DNA of 57,143 nt, taken from NCBI RefSeq assembly GCF_003096995.1, contig NZ_QENU01000011.1, positions 1 to 57,143 of the forward strand, in the 5' to 3' direction. Source of the stretch: Alitibacter langaaensis DSM 22999 (GTDB lineage: Bacteria; Pseudomonadota; Gammaproteobacteria; Enterobacterales; Pasteurellaceae). Both the position numbers and the translations under genes were made by a program. The notes beneath the pieces are model-generated. The model searched no databases. It worked only from the letters and a program-made list of their open reading frames with translations, and was not told the DNA's origin. Below are positions 1 to 10,024 of the stretch, piece by piece (the stretch's first letter is position 1; each line of letters starts with the position of its first letter).

Positions 1-101
1 CCAAGTAAATCTGCAGCTGAGCGAGCCGTGACTTCTAGCACAAAAAATTCAAGTAATTTTCTCTGTATAGATTTCTTTAGTTTACAATGAGTTATCTTCA
101 T
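1..101 (-). CDS. IS1016-like transposase, N-terminal 33 residues (partial)
   Basis: Starts at ATG 101-99 on the minus strand and runs off the window. It begins MKITHCKLKK and contains the stretch LEFFVLEVTARSAADLL, typical of the helix-turn-helix-like N-terminus of IS1016 transposases (IS1595 family, DDE/DDN nucleases). The catalytic core lies outside the window. An inverted repeat (GTAGATTAG / CTAATCTAC) sits just upstream of the start, and no good Shine-Dalgarno sequence is visible. Confidence 0.8.
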   Translation of the reverse strand, partial: MKITHCKLKKSIQRKLLEFFVLEVTARSAADLL

Positions 102-140
102 TTTTGTAGATTAGCATAGTACCTAATCTACGTCAGCCCC
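1..140 (-). mobile_element. IS1016-like (IS1595 family) element, left copy, partial
   Basis: These 140 bases are the exact reverse complement of 57004-57143, so the window ends in two inverted copies of one element. The tip (140 to 134 on the minus strand) reads GGGGCTG, as expected for IS1595-family ends. A transposase start lies 39 bases inside the tip. The rest of the element is outside the window, so the far inverted repeat and target duplication cannot be checked. Insertion was into a DUF262 gene. The family name rests on my recognition of the transposase N-terminus and tip. Confidence 0.85.
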
Positions 141-947
141 TAAATTATAATTTGCTAGTTGTTGATTAATATAAGGATAATTATTCTTAGCATTTGTTCC
201 TTTAAAGGTGTCTAATTCCTTAACGGTAAAAGACTCTGCACTTTGATATTTATACCATCGGCGTAATCGAAATAATATGCTATTAATCACTTGTGCTAAG
301 TTACCAATTTCTACATCGACTGCTTTTTCCCAATTTTCCACACATTCATAAATCGTTTTTTCATCTGCTTCTAATTCTCTTAAATGATAAGCCTTGAGCA
401 GATCATAGGGTTCAAGTGATTTTCCTCTCGCATTTTGAGAATCAAAAAATTGGAAGGCTTCATCAATCGTTGTTAGTTGAATATAAACAAATTCACAAGT
501 ATCTAAAATATAGTCAGAAAATTCTTTTTTATCTTTTACTCTATCTTGAATAAATTGTTCTACCGCTCTTCTATTTTCTTTAAGATTATCTTCACTGATA
601 CTGTGATGAAGATTGCACTTTAATAATGAAAAAGAATCATCCCCAGTCAATAAATATACAATTAAACACAAGCTAATTAACCGCTGTTGTCCATCTACAA
701 TTTCCAATGTATTCTGACTATCATCATTATTATGATTGCTATTGTTACGATGGATAACGACAGTACCGATACGATAAACTTTTTTACCACCTTCAAAATT
801 AGCATAAAGATCATTTAATAGTTGAGTAATATTTTTCATCGTCCATTTATAAGGTCTTTGATAGTCAGAAATAAATAAATTCTCTTTCAATAATACACAT
901 CGAATCTTTTTTTCTTTGGTAAGAACTTCTTTTTTATTTTCACTCAT
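123..947 (-). pseudogene. DUF262 (GmrSD/ParB-like) protein, truncated by IS1016-like element
   Basis: The readable frame is 274 residues. The N-terminal DUF262 motifs are clear: QRPYKW near residue 30, [10 protein letters not shown] near 84, and [18 protein letters not shown] near 168. DUF262 proteins use a ParB/Srx-like fold with nucleotidase or nuclease activity and occur in modification-dependent (GmrSD-type) restriction and other defence systems, usually with a C-terminal DUF1524 HNH domain and 500-600 residues in all. Here the frame enters the IS tip at base 140. The last five residues (GADVD) and the stop TAG are encoded by the IS inverted repeat, so the C-terminal half is lost. The start at 947 has an AGGAAA ribosome site. 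Loss of function is inferred; a stable N-terminal fragment remains possible. Confidence 0.85.
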
Positions 948-1062
948 TTTATTTTCCTAATCTATTTAAAAACTCACAGTTTATGTATTTAAAAATTTCA
1001 TTCTCAGTGGGTCTATAATCTGCTGTACTATTCAAAAAACTCATCAAATTCCGACCGCACTT

Positions 1063-1917
1063 TTAGCTAAAAATTAAGCGGTGTTCGCCGTGGTAAATGG
1101 TGGCGCGTCCTTCTCGGGCGAAGCCAATTAGGGTTAAATCGGTGTCTTGTGCCATTTTCACTGCTAGCTCAGTGCCAGCGGAAATGGCAGCCAGCATTTC
1201 TATTCCGCAGCTTGCAACTTTTTGCACCATTTCATAGCTGGCTCGGCTGGTGACTAGCACAAAACCTTGGGGATGATTTGCTTTGGCGTGCCAGCCAAGT
1301 AACTTGTCTAATGCCACGTGTCGCCCGACATCTTCGCGGATCGCCAATAATTCCCCGTTGAGATCAAAAAATGCGGCGGCGTGGGTGGAACCTGTTTCTT
1401 TACCCAATTTTTGGGCGTTATCAATTTTGCACAAACAATCATCTAATCGCTGTAAATCGAACTGCAAAGTGCGGTCAATTTTTGGTAATTTTTTGGTGAC
1501 TTGTTCAAGTTGTTCTGAACCGCAAATTCCGCAGCCTGTTCTGCCTGTAAGCGTTCGGCGCAATGCTTTTAGGCGTACAAAACAGCGTGTGGCAAGCTCA
1601 ATTTGCACTTCAATGCCCTGACAACTTTCCACTATATCTATGCCGTAAATATCATTAGGCTTGTCAATAATGCCTTCGGTTAAGGAAAAGCCCATAGCGA
1701 AATCTTCTAAGTCTGCGGGGGTGCACATCATCACCGTGTGCGAGATGCCGTTATAAACAAGGGCGACAGGGGTTTCGACAGCTAATGTTTCGGTTTTGCT
1801 TTGGTGTGTTGGCGTGGCTGATTTTTTAAAAAATACCACGGGGGAAGTAATATATTGGCTCAAAGTGCGGTCCTTTTGCTGTGAGTTTTGGCTGTAAATG
1901 CTGTGATGGTGGGTCAT
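1063..1917 (-). CDS. fdhD: FdhD, sulfurtransferase for formate dehydrogenase
   Basis: FdhD moves sulfur from the cysteine desulfurase IscS to the molybdenum cofactor of formate dehydrogenase. It is cytoplasmic and needed for FDH activity. Family signatures are visible: CGICGSEQL with the active-site CxxC pair, [15 protein letters not shown], and TSRASYEM. I place the start at ATG 1917 ([10 protein letters not shown]). The same frame can be extended upstream to a TTG at 1944, giving 293 residues, but neither start has a strong ribosome site. The gene is divergent from fdnG, its client. An uptake signal falls near its 5' end. Confidence 0.93.
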   Translation of the reverse strand: MTHHHSIYSQNSQQKDRTLSQYITSPVVFFKKSATPTHQSKTETLAVETPVALVYNGISHTVMMCTPADLEDFAMGFSLTEGIIDKPNDIYGIDIVESCQGIEVQIELATRCFVRLKALRRTLTGRTGCGICGSEQLEQVTKKLPKIDRTLQFDLQRLDDCLCKIDNAQKLGKETGSTHAAAFFDLNGELLAIREDVGRHVALDKLLGWHAKANHPQGFVLVTSRASYEMVQKVASCGIEMLAAISAGTELAVKMAQDTDLTLIGFAREGRATIYHGEHRLIFS

Positions 1918-2235
1918 TGTAAAAATTATTATCTTGCCTTGCAATGTAAAATACTTTTCGTCAATTTAAGTAAAGAATATTAATTTCAATGTAGATAAGA
2001 ATATTTCCTATTTGTTAAAAATTTGTAACAACAAACTGCAAAAAGTGTGACACAGATCAAACTTTTTCTTTAAATCCACAAGATTGGTTATGGATTTATC
2101 CGCCGAAAACAGCTATTCTATGTCCAACTAATCTAGGTGGGCTCTAATGTGGGCGCACTTTTGATTGAGTTCTACTCTATTTTTAATATAGAAGAAAATT
2201 GTTACTTACTTTTCCAGTTGGAATAAGGATTATCT
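1918..2235. promoter_or_regulatory. Divergent promoter region fdhD / fdnG
   Basis: This 318-base gap holds no gene that I can see. It contains a CRP-like site at 2046-2061. A TTGAT half-site at 2162-2166 resembles half an FNR box, but the partner half is poor. An AAGGA ribosome site lies just upstream of the fdnG start. The region must carry promoters for both directions. I could not assign -35/-10 elements with confidence. Confidence 0.6.
2046..2061. promoter_or_regulatory. CRP-like site upstream of fdnG
   Basis: Reads TGTGA-N6-TCAAA, close to the TGTGA-N6-TCACA consensus used by Pasteurellaceae CRP. It lies 175 bases before the fdnG ATG and 129 bases before the fdhD ATG. Two similar sites occur in this window before carbon-related genes. 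Confidence 0.5.
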
Positions 2236-5200
2236 ATGCAGATCACAAGACGTAAGTTCTTTAAGGTCTGTGCAGGTGGGATGGCTGGCACATCAGTTGC
2301 TGCATTAGGCTTGATGCCTACTGAAGCATTGGCGGCGCCACGCGAATACAAATTATTACGTGCAAAAGAAACACGTCAATCCTGCACATATTGTGCCGTA
2401 GGTTGTGGAATGCTGATGTACAGCATGGGCGACGGCGCAATGAATTCAAAAAGAAAACTCATCCACGTTGAGGGCGACCCAGATCACCCAGTAAGTCGCG
2501 GTGCATTATGCCCGAAAGGCGCGGGGGTTTTAGATTTTGTTAACAGTCCTCACCGCTTACAATATCCAGAATATCGTGCGCCAGGTTCAGATAAATGGGA
2601 ACGCATTAGTTGGCATGATGCAATTTCAAGAATTGCTAAATTATTAAAAGATGACCGCGATGCAAACTTCCAAACCGTTAATGATGCGGGCACACCAGTT
2701 AATCGCTGGATTACAACAGGTTTATTGACTGCTTCTGCGGCAAGTAACGAAACAGCATTGGTTACCCAAAAATGGGCGCGTGCTTTAGGTTTACTTGTCA
2801 TGGACAACCAAGCGAGTACCTGACACGGACCAACGGTAGCAAGTCTTGCTCCATCATTTGGTCGCGGTGCCATGACAAATCACTGGGTTGACATTAAAAA
2901 TGCGGATGTTGTGGTGGTAATGGGCGGTAATGCCGCTGAAGCTCACCCTGTTGGTTTCCGCTGGGCAATCGAAGCGAAAAAACAAAACGGTGCGAAGTTA
3001 ATGGTGGTTGATCCACGTTTTAACCGTACTGCAGCTGTTGCTGATTTCTATTCTCCTATTCGTTCAGGTACAGATATCACTTTCCTATCAGGGGTGATTA
3101 AATATTTACTTGATAACGATAAAATTCAACACGAATACGTTAAACATTATACAAACGCAAGCTTCTTAATTCATGAAGGCTTTGGTTTTGAAGATGGTTT
3201 ATTCACGGGTTATGATGCTGAAAAACGTCAATACGACAAATCAACATGGTCGTATCAATTAGACGAAAATGGTCAACCTAAACGTGATTTAACGCTTCAA
3301 GATCCGCGTTGTGTGATTAATCTTTTGAAAAAACACGTTGAACGTTATACACCAGAAATGGTTGAACGTATTTGTGGTACTAAACAAGCAGACTTCTTAG
3401 AATTTGCTGAAACTGTTGCATCTACTGCAACCCCTGAACGTACGACAACATTCTTGTATGCATTAGGTTGGACACAACATACTGTTGGTGCGCAAAATAT
3501 CCGTACTATGGCGATGATTCAATTGCTTTTAGGTAATATCGGTATGTCTGGTGGCGGTGTAAACGCATTGCGTGGGCACTCGAATGTACAGGGTACAACA
3601 GATATGGGGCTATTCCCGTCTATGTTGCCAGGTTATATTTCGTTACCAACTGAAAATGACACAACCTTAGAAGCATTCTTAAATCGTATTACGCCAAAAA
3701 CTCTCGTAGAAAACCAAGTAAACTACTGGCAAAACACACCAAAATTTATGGTGAGTATGCTTAAAACGTTCTATGGCGAGAATGCAACAAAAGACAATGA
3801 ATGGGGATACCATTTCTTACCGAAACAGTTCCCGAAAAAACTGGATCATCTACAATACGTTGATTTAATGGATCAAGGCAAAGTCAATGGCTATATCTGT
3901 CAAGGTTATAACCCATTAGCGTCTTATCCAGATAAAAATAAAATTTCAAGCGCATTACGCAAATTGAAATTCTTAATCGTCTGCGATCCATTGGTGACAG
4001 ATACTTCAGAATTCTGGCAAAAACACGGCGAATATAACGATGTAAATCCTGCTGATATTCAAACAGAGGTATTCCGTTTACCAACCGTCTGCTTTGCTGA
4101 AGAAGAAGGCTCAATTGCTAACTCAGGTCGTTGGTTACAATGGCACTGGAAAGCGGCTGAAGCACCAAAAGAAGCGAAACCAGATGTAGATATTTTATCT
4201 GAAATTCGTGCAGAAATGATCGAACTTTATCACAAAGAAGGTGGGGTTTCATTAGATACGCTTGAAGCGATGAATTGGAACTATGCAAATCCACTTGAAC
4301 CAAAAGCTGATGAAGTTGCAAAAGAAGTCAATGGCTATGCACTTGACGATGTGAAAGATGCCAATGGCAATGTGATTGTGAAAAAAGGCGATTTGATTTC
4401 AAGCTTCGCACAATTGCGTGATGACGGTACAACTTCAGCAGGTTGCTGGATTTATACAGGTCAATGGACGCCGAAAGGTAACCAAATGGAAAACCGTGAT
4501 AATTCAGATCCATCAGGTTTAGGTAATACATTAGGTTGGGCATTCGCATGGCCACTTAACCGCCGTATTATTTATAACCGTGCATCTGCTGATTTATCGG
4601 GCAAACCATGGAATCCAAAACGCCAACTTGTCAAATGGAATGGTAAAAACTGGAACTATGTTGATGTGGCAGACTTCGGTACTGCGCCACCAAATAGTGA
4701 CGTCACTCCGTTCATTATGAACAACGAAGGTGTAAGCCGTTTATTCGCGTTAGATAAAATGGTAGAAGGTCCATTCCCAGAGCATTATGAACCGATTGAA
4801 ACGCCAATTGGCACGAACCCACTTCATCCGAATGTGGTGTCAAACCCAGTAACGCGTATCCTTGAATCGGATAAAGCAAGTTTTGGTACTTCTGAGGAAT
4901 TCCCTTATGTCGCATCGACTTATCGTTTAACTGAGCATTTCCACTGGTGGACTAAACAATCTGATCTTAATATGATTGCTCAGCCAGAGCCATTTATTGA
5001 AATTAGTGAAGAGTTAGCCGCTAAAAAAGGTATTGCGAAAGGCGATGTAGTCAAAATCACCTCTAAACGTGGTTATATTAGAGCGAAAGCCGTTGTTACT
5101 AAACGTATAAAATCTTTAGATGTTAACGGCAAACGTGTACATACAGTCGGCATTCCATTACACGGTGGTTTCACCACAGTAGGGCGTAAAAGCTTCCTTG

Positions 5201-5298
5201 TGAATACATTAACTAGCCGTGTCGGTGATGCCAACACCCAAACCCCTGAATACAAAACGTTCTTAGTGAACATTGAGAAAACAACGGAGGCGCTATAA
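2236..5298 (+). CDS. fdnG: Formate dehydrogenase major subunit, selenoprotein (FdnG/FdxG)
   Basis: Catalytic alpha subunit of the membrane-bound, periplasm-facing formate dehydrogenase; it oxidises formate to CO2. The gene must be read through an in-frame TGA at 2821-2823 as selenocysteine (residue 196). The context [16 protein letters not shown] matches the conserved active site, including the His after Sec. The full product is 1020 residues, as in the E. coli FdnG/FdoG family. It has a twin-arginine signal (RRKFFK, residues 5-10) ending near ALAAP, and a [4Fe-4S] site at C50, C53, C57 and C92. Molybdopterin-binding domains follow. The stop TAA overlaps the fdnH ATG by one base. Simple gene finders will split this gene. 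Confidence 0.97.
2824..2870 (+). promoter_or_regulatory. bSECIS selenocysteine insertion element in fdnG
   Basis: Directly 3' of the TGA the coding sequence can fold: AGCAA (2838-2842) pairs with TTGCT (2846-2850) around a tiny G-U-containing loop (GTC), with further possible pairing below. Position and the loop G-U fit SelB-binding bacterial SECIS elements of formate dehydrogenase mRNAs. The fold was drawn by eye. Confidence 0.75.
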
Positions 5299-6236
5299 TG
5301 TCTGTACAAGAACAAAACATTATTAAACGTTCGGCGACCTCTGGCTTAACGCCGCCACCACAAGCCCGTGAGCATGTGGTGGAAGTGGCTAAGTTGATTG
5401 ATGTCACCACTTGTATCGGTTGTAAAGCGTGTCAAGTAGGTTGTTCTGAATGGAATGACCTGCGTGCACCGCAAGGAGAATGCTTGGGTATTTACGACAA
5501 CCCTATCGATCTTAATCCAAAACAATGGACTGTCATGAAGTTCAATGAAGTGGAAGAAAATGATCGTTTAGAATGGTTAATTCGTAAAGACGGTTGTATG
5601 CACTGTGCAGAGCCAGGCTGCTTGAAATCTTGCCCTGTACCAGGCGCGATTATTCAATATGCAAACGGCATTGTAGACTTCCAGTCTGATAAATGTATCG
5701 GCTGCGGTTATTGTATCGCAGGCTGTCCATTCAATGTTCCACGCATGAATGATGAAGACAACCGCGTATATAAATGCACCCTTTGTGTTGATCGCGTTAA
5801 TGTAGGACAAGAACCAGCTTGTGTGAAAACCTGTCCAACAGGTGCAATTCGTTTCGGCTCGAAAGAAGAAATGCTACACTACGGCGAAACCCGTGTTGCA
5901 GAACTGAAAAAACGTGGCTATGAAAACGCAGGCATTTATAACCCTGAGGGTGTCGGCGGTACGCACGTTATGTATGTGTTACACCACGCGGATAAACCAG
6001 AGCTATATTCAGGTTTACCAAAAGATCCAAGCATCGATGTGACAGTCACATTATGGAAAGACGTCTTGAAACCAGTTGCTGCTGTTGCAATGGGCGGTTT
6101 GGCATTAGCTGAAATCGCACACTATGTTGCAGTAGGTGCAAACGAAGAAGAAGATGTTGAAGACCATAGCGCTGCATTTATAACTGAAGAAAAAGAACCT
6201 GAGGCTCGCAGTCAAAAAGGAGCGAATCATGAGTAA
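5298..6236 (+). CDS. fdnH: Formate dehydrogenase iron-sulfur (beta) subunit
   Basis: 312 residues. It passes electrons from FdnG to the cytochrome b subunit through four [4Fe-4S] clusters. The cysteine sets are visible: C39/C42/C45/C49, C100/C103/C108/C112, C133/C136/C139/C143, and C160/C163/C175/C179. A single hydrophobic helix near residues 255-278 anchors it in the membrane, as in E. coli FdnH. Start ATG 5298 overlaps the fdnG stop, implying translational coupling. The stop lies 8 bases past the fdnI start. Confidence 0.96.
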   Translation: MSVQEQNIIKRSATSGLTPPPQAREHVVEVAKLIDVTTCIGCKACQVGCSEWNDLRAPQGECLGIYDNPIDLNPKQWTVMKFNEVEENDRLEWLIRKDGCMHCAEPGCLKSCPVPGAIIQYANGIVDFQSDKCIGCGYCIAGCPFNVPRMNDEDNRVYKCTLCVDRVNVGQEPACVKTCPTGAIRFGSKEEMLHYGETRVAELKKRGYENAGIYNPEGVGGTHVMYVLHHADKPELYSGLPKDPSIDVTVTLWKDVLKPVAAVAMGGLALAEIAHYVAVGANEEEDVEDHSAAFITEEKEPEARSQKGANHE

Positions 6237-6933
6237 ACAACCCAAACTCACTGAAATCACACAAGATACTCGCATCACTCGCCACAAATATGTTGCGCGT
6301 GTGAGCCATTGGTTTCTTGTTATCGCCTTCTTTATGACAATGTTCACAGGGGTGGCATTCTTCTTCCCTGATTTTGCATGGTTACATGAAATTTTAGGTA
6401 CACCGCAATTAGCGCGTGCCATTCACCCATTCACGGGGATCATCATGTTCATCGCGTTCATTATTATGGCGTTTATCTACGCACATCATAATGTTCCCGA
6501 GAAAAATGATATCCGTTGGGCGAAAGGCATTGTCGAAGTATTAAAAGGCAACGAACACAGCGTTGCCTACAATGGCAAATATAACCTTGGTCAGAAAATG
6601 CTCTTCTGGACATTAATTCTTGCTATGGTCACCTTGCTTGTCACAGGTTTAATCATGTGGCGCAAATACTTCAGCGGCTATTTCAGCATCACCACATTGC
6701 GTATTGCCATTCTGTTGCACGCAACCAGTGCATTCGCTTTATTCACTGGTATCCTTGTGCATATTTATATGGCATTTTGGGTCAAAGGCTCAATCCGCGG
6801 AATGGTGGAAGGCTGGGTAACCGTTCGCTGGGCGAAAAAGCACCATCCGAAATGGTTCAATGAAGAAGTGCTGCCTAAATTGGAAAAAGAAATCGCTGAG
6901 AACAAAAAAGCAGCAGCGAAATCAGAAATCTAA
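6229..6933 (+). CDS. fdnI: Formate dehydrogenase cytochrome b556 (gamma) subunit
   Basis: 234 residues, a four-helix integral membrane diheme cytochrome b that hands electrons from FdnH to quinone. Hydrophobic segments begin at about residues 28, 67, 126 and 165, and several carry histidines suited to heme ligation, for example RVSHWF near the first helix and HIYMAFW in the last. The start has a strong AAGGAG site 6 bases upstream and overlaps fdnH by 8 bases. The Lys/Glu-rich tail is longer than in E. coli FdnI (217 residues). Confidence 0.95.
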   Translation: MSKQPKLTEITQDTRITRHKYVARVSHWFLVIAFFMTMFTGVAFFFPDFAWLHEILGTPQLARAIHPFTGIIMFIAFIIMAFIYAHHNVPEKNDIRWAKGIVEVLKGNEHSVAYNGKYNLGQKMLFWTLILAMVTLLVTGLIMWRKYFSGYFSITTLRIAILLHATSAFALFTGILVHIYMAFWVKGSIRGMVEGWVTVRWAKKHHPKWFNEEVLPKLEKEIAENKKAAAKSEI

Positions 6934-6958
6934 TTTTCTGATGTTATCAATGTTAAAG

Positions 6959-6984
6959 TGCGGTCAAAATTGGCCGCATTTTTT
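6959..6984 (+). terminator. Terminator after fdnGHI
   Basis: TGCGGTC...GGCCGCA hairpin followed by T7. The left arm is part of an uptake signal (AAGTGCGGT). Confidence 0.65.
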
Positions 6985-7087
6985 TCACGCGAAAACACTT
7001 CCCTGCTGAATTAAAATTGGTTAATGCGCTAGAGCGAAAATTAGCGTAAAATTGATCGCACTTTTTACTCTATATTGAGAGAATAAT

Positions 7088-7987
7088 ATGGCAATTCGTA
7101 TCCTTCCTGAAAATGAAATTAAACAAATCGCAAATTCATTTCAAAGCCCCGCTTTGCTTTTCGCCAATCCGAAAAACTTATATGAACGCCGTGCTAAGCG
7201 TTTGCGTGAACTAGCGAAAAATCATCCCTTTGCGGATTATCTGAATTTTGCCGCCAATCTGGCTGATGCACAGTTAATCGCATTGGCTGAAAGCCCATTA
7301 ACACAAAAAGAAACGCAGTTTAACGATATTCGCCCTCTTGATGTGAAAACTTGGCAACGTGATGGAAAATGGCGCGAATATTTGACCGCACTTTTAGCGG
7401 AAATAAAACCAAACGCCAATGAACAGATGCAAGCAACCATTGACTGGCTAGAAAAAGCCGCTAGCGATGAATTAGAACAGCTGGCAACGCAATTATTAGC
7501 GCAAAATTATGCCAATGTCGCCAGTGACAAAGCAGTCTTTATTTGGGCGGCACTTTCGCTTTATTGGATACAGCTTGCACACCAATTACCACGTGGCGCA
7601 CAAATGGAAAGTGCAGAAGATTTGCATTTCTGCCCAGTTTGCGGCTCAGCACCAGTGGCAAGCGTTATTCAATTTGGCACAAGCCAAGGTTTGCGCTATT
7701 TACACTGCTCATTATGTGAAACCGAATGGAATATGGTTCGCGCCCAATGCTCAAATTGTGGACATGCCAAAGAATTGGATTATTGGTCAATTGATGACAA
7801 CAATTCCTCGGTGAGAGCGGAAAGTTGTGGCGAATGCCATAGCTATTTGAAAGTGGTTTATCAAGAAAAAGATCCGCACGTAGAACCCGTTGCTGATGAT
7901 CTCGCCAGCCTTTTCTTGGATATTGAAATGGAAGAAAAAGAATTCAGCCGCAGTGGTTTGAACCCATTTATGTTCCCTGCAGAATAA
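7088..7987 (+). CDS. fdhE: FdhE, formate dehydrogenase accessory protein
   Basis: 299 residues, cytoplasmic and rubredoxin-like. It is needed for assembly of active respiratory formate dehydrogenases in E. coli. Four CxxC pairs are visible in the C-terminal half (CPVCGS, CSLCET, CSNCGH, CGECHS), which fit the iron-binding sites of FdhE. It follows the fdnGHI terminator by about 100 bases, so it may have its own promoter. The next gene, ybhA, starts 10 bases after its stop. Confidence 0.95.
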   Translation: MAIRILPENEIKQIANSFQSPALLFANPKNLYERRAKRLRELAKNHPFADYLNFAANLADAQLIALAESPLTQKETQFNDIRPLDVKTWQRDGKWREYLTALLAEIKPNANEQMQATIDWLEKAASDELEQLATQLLAQNYANVASDKAVFIWAALSLYWIQLAHQLPRGAQMESAEDLHFCPVCGSAPVASVIQFGTSQGLRYLHCSLCETEWNMVRAQCSNCGHAKELDYWSIDDNNSSVRAESCGECHSYLKVVYQEKDPHVEPVADDLASLFLDIEMEEKEFSRSGLNPFMFPAE

Positions 7988-7996
7988 GGAAAAATT

Positions 7997-8818
7997 ATGG
8001 CATATCAAGTAATCGCGTTTGATTTAGACGGAACTTTGCTCAATTCACAAGGAGCGATTTTAGCCGCCAATAAAAAAGCACTGAAACAGGCCCAAGAAAA
8101 GGGCGTTAAAGTGGTGCTGGTTTCTGGTCGTCATCACACCGCAATGAAACCTTATTACGCAGAGCTCGGGCTAGATACGCCAATCATTTGTTGTAATGGC
8201 ACCTATATCTATCACCCCGCCACTAATGAAGTGCAATCTGCCAATCCGTTAAGCCGTGCGGCTTGTGAGCAAATGCTAAAGGTGGCAGAAAAATACGACA
8301 TTGATTTATTGATGTATAGCCGTGATGCGATGAATTTCATCAAGCTCAATCCCCATATGCAAAAATTTACCCAATGGGCAAATAGCTGTGATGAATCTGT
8401 TCGCCCAGATGTGCGCCAAGTGGCTGATTTCTCAGATATTATTCACGATCCTAAAGAAACCATTTGGAAATTTGTCATCAGCTCACCTAATCGCCAAAAT
8501 ATGGAAAGTGCGGTCGCAGAATTGCCTGTTTCTGAATTTAGCTGTGAATGGTCTTGGGTGGATCGTGTTGACTGTGCCAAAAGTGGCAACAGCAAAGGCA
8601 CGAAATTGCTAGAATTATTGCAAATGTGGCATATTGCCCCCGAAAATGTCATTGCCTTTGGCGATAATCATAACGACATTAGTATGCTCACTGCCGTGGG
8701 GTTAGGTGTGGCAATGGGCAATGCTGAAGAAGAAGTAAAAGCGCAAGCTAAACGCGTTATTGGCAACAATGATGAAGACAGCATTGCGCAACTGCTTTCA
8801 CAATTACTTGCGGAGTAG
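7997..8818 (+). CDS. ybhA: HAD-IIB phosphatase, YbhA-like
   Basis: 273 residues, Cof-type HAD hydrolase. Motif I is FDLDGTLL (residues 8-15), with the nucleophile Asp followed by DxD. Motif IV GDNHNDISML lies near residue 220. The stretch GRHHTAMKPYYAELGLDTPI strongly resembles E. coli YbhA, a pyridoxal phosphate phosphatase that also acts on sugar phosphates. The substrate here is inferred from that resemblance. The gene sits in a tight run fdhE-ybhA-yciU-SirB2 with gaps of only a few bases. Confidence 0.88.
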   Translation: MAYQVIAFDLDGTLLNSQGAILAANKKALKQAQEKGVKVVLVSGRHHTAMKPYYAELGLDTPIICCNGTYIYHPATNEVQSANPLSRAACEQMLKVAEKYDIDLLMYSRDAMNFIKLNPHMQKFTQWANSCDESVRPDVRQVADFSDIIHDPKETIWKFVISSPNRQNMESAVAELPVSEFSCEWSWVDRVDCAKSGNSKGTKLLELLQMWHIAPENVIAFGDNHNDISMLTAVGLGVAMGNAEEEVKAQAKRVIGNNDEDSIAQLLSQLLAE

Positions 8819-8821
8819 CAA

Positions 8822-9142
8822 ATGACAACAATAACAAAACTAGATCCCGATGCTGCCATTGATATCGCCTATGATATTTTCCTAGAAATGGCGCCTGAAA
8901 ACCTAGATCCTGCGGATATTATGCTTTTCAATTTGCAATTTGAAGAGCGTGGCGCGGTAGAATTTGTGGAAACCGCCGACAATTGGGATGAAGAAATCGG
9001 CGTATTAATTGATCCAGAAGAATATGCAGAAGTTTGGATCGGTTTAGTGAATGATCAAGATGAAATGGACGATGTTTTTGCTAAATTCTTAATCTCTCAT
9101 CGTGAAGAAGATCGTGAATATCATATCGTTTGGAAAGAATAA
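8822..9142 (+). CDS. yciU: DUF440 acidic DNA-mimic protein (HI1450/YciU family)
   Basis: 106 residues, very rich in Asp and Glu. It carries the family signature [18 protein letters not shown], shared with H. influenzae HI1450 and E. coli YciU. The HI1450 structure was described as a double-stranded DNA mimic that binds HU. Starts 3 bases after the ybhA stop, which suggests co-transcription. Confidence 0.93.
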   Translation: MTTITKLDPDAAIDIAYDIFLEMAPENLDPADIMLFNLQFEERGAVEFVETADNWDEEIGVLIDPEEYAEVWIGLVNDQDEMDDVFAKFLISHREEDREYHIVWKE

Positions 9143-9144
9143 AG

Positions 9145-9492
9145 ATGTCTAATTTAGTTTCACTGCACGTTGTAAGTGCATTTTTAAGTCTCGCCTTATT
9201 GCTTATTCGTGGGGGATTTCAACTTCTCGGAAAAGATTGGCGCGCGATAAAACTGTTAAAAATTTTACCGCACTTGTCTGATACCCTATTGCTTGTGAGC
9301 GGCGTGCTGATGATTTTCGTATTCGGTTTAGGGCTTGCGCCTTGGCTCATCGGCAAAATCGTCCTTTTAGTGATTTATACTATTTTCGCTGCCAAATATT
9401 TCAGCAAAAAAATCTCGCAACCCAATAGCTTGTTTTTAGTGCTAGCACTGCTCGCTTTCGTGGGCGCAATGCTGTTAGGTTATAACCACTAA
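9145..9492 (+). CDS. SirB2-family membrane protein
   Basis: 115 residues with about four hydrophobic helices. The pattern HVVSAFLSLALLLIRG, then PHLSDTLLLVSGVLM, matches the SirB2 family (PF04247), small inner-membrane proteins of unknown biochemical role. I chose ATG 9145, two bases after the yciU stop; an in-frame ATG at 9130 would overlap yciU. Last gene of the fdhE-ybhA-yciU run, closed by the terminator at 9510. Confidence 0.85.
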   Translation: MSNLVSLHVVSAFLSLALLLIRGGFQLLGKDWRAIKLLKILPHLSDTLLLVSGVLMIFVFGLGLAPWLIGKIVLLVIYTIFAAKYFSKKISQPNSLFLVLALLAFVGAMLLGYNH

Positions 9493-9509
9493 AAACTTTG
9501 CAAAAATTG

Positions 9510-9535
9510 ACCGCACTTTTAGTGCGGTTTTTCTT
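9510..9535 (+). terminator. Terminator made of paired uptake signals after SirB2 gene
   Basis: ACCGCACT (9510-9517) pairs with AGTGCGGT (9521-9528) around TTT, then TTTTC. It lies between this gene and convergent yciH. Confidence 0.8.
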
Positions 9536-9622
9536 TTTCTAATTTATCACGATTGCTCACACGACTAAACTTGCTAGCTCTTTATATTCGCATTCACTAT
9601 ACTCGCATCCACGTCCCTGCAA

Positions 9623-9937
9623 TTAGCCGCCAGCTAGTTTTACCGTATAGCCTTTTTGTTCTAATAATTGTTTTAACAAATCACGTTTTTCGCCTTGAAT
9701 TTCAATATTACCCGCTTTAACCGAGCCGCCACAACCACAGCGTTTTTTCAGCTCCACCGCCAGTTTTTTTAGTTCCGCATCTTCTAAATCCAACCCCGTG
9801 ATTAAACTCACGCCAGCGCCTTTACGCCCGCTAGTTTGTTTTTGAATGCGAATAATACCATCGCCTTTAGGGCGTTGCGGTTTCTGTTCCGTTGGCTTAA
9901 TTCTGCCTAATTCCGTTGAATACACTAAATCATTCAT
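9623..9937 (-). CDS. yciH: YciH, SUI1/eIF1-like translation factor
   Basis: 104 residues. The C-terminal SUI1 domain contains GRKGAGVSLITGLDL and KKRCGCGGSVKAGNIEIQG, typical of bacterial YciH. These proteins resemble eukaryotic eIF1 and have been linked to initiation fidelity and to stress-dependent translation. Upstream lies an unusual set of three 14-base tandem repeats. The GAGG ribosome site is next to the first repeat. Confidence 0.93.
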   Translation of the reverse strand: MNDLVYSTELGRIKPTEQKPQRPKGDGIIRIQKQTSGRKGAGVSLITGLDLEDAELKKLAVELKKRCGCGGSVKAGNIEIQGEKRDLLKQLLEQKGYTVKLAGG

Positions 9938-9945
9938 TTTTTCCT

Positions 9946-9987
9946 CGTGATCTTTTTTGCGTGATCTTTATAGCGTGATTTTATACT
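9946..9987. repeat. Three 14-bp imperfect tandem repeats upstream of yciH
   Basis: Units at 9946-9959, 9960-9973 and 9974-9987 follow the pattern CGTGATCTTT plus four bases. The array starts 9 bases before the yciH start codon, so it lies in its leader or core promoter. Confidence 0.75.
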
Positions 9988-10024
9988 GTAATAGCCATAA
10001 AAGTGCGGTCAATTTTGTTCAAAT

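Noticed and set aside
2162-2175. FNR box upstream of fdnG
   Set aside because: Only one half (TTGAT) is good; the other half does not fit ATCAA.
2236-5298. fdnG as a pseudogene or two genes split by a stop
   Set aside because: The TGA is the conserved selenocysteine codon, and the context and downstream stem support recoding.
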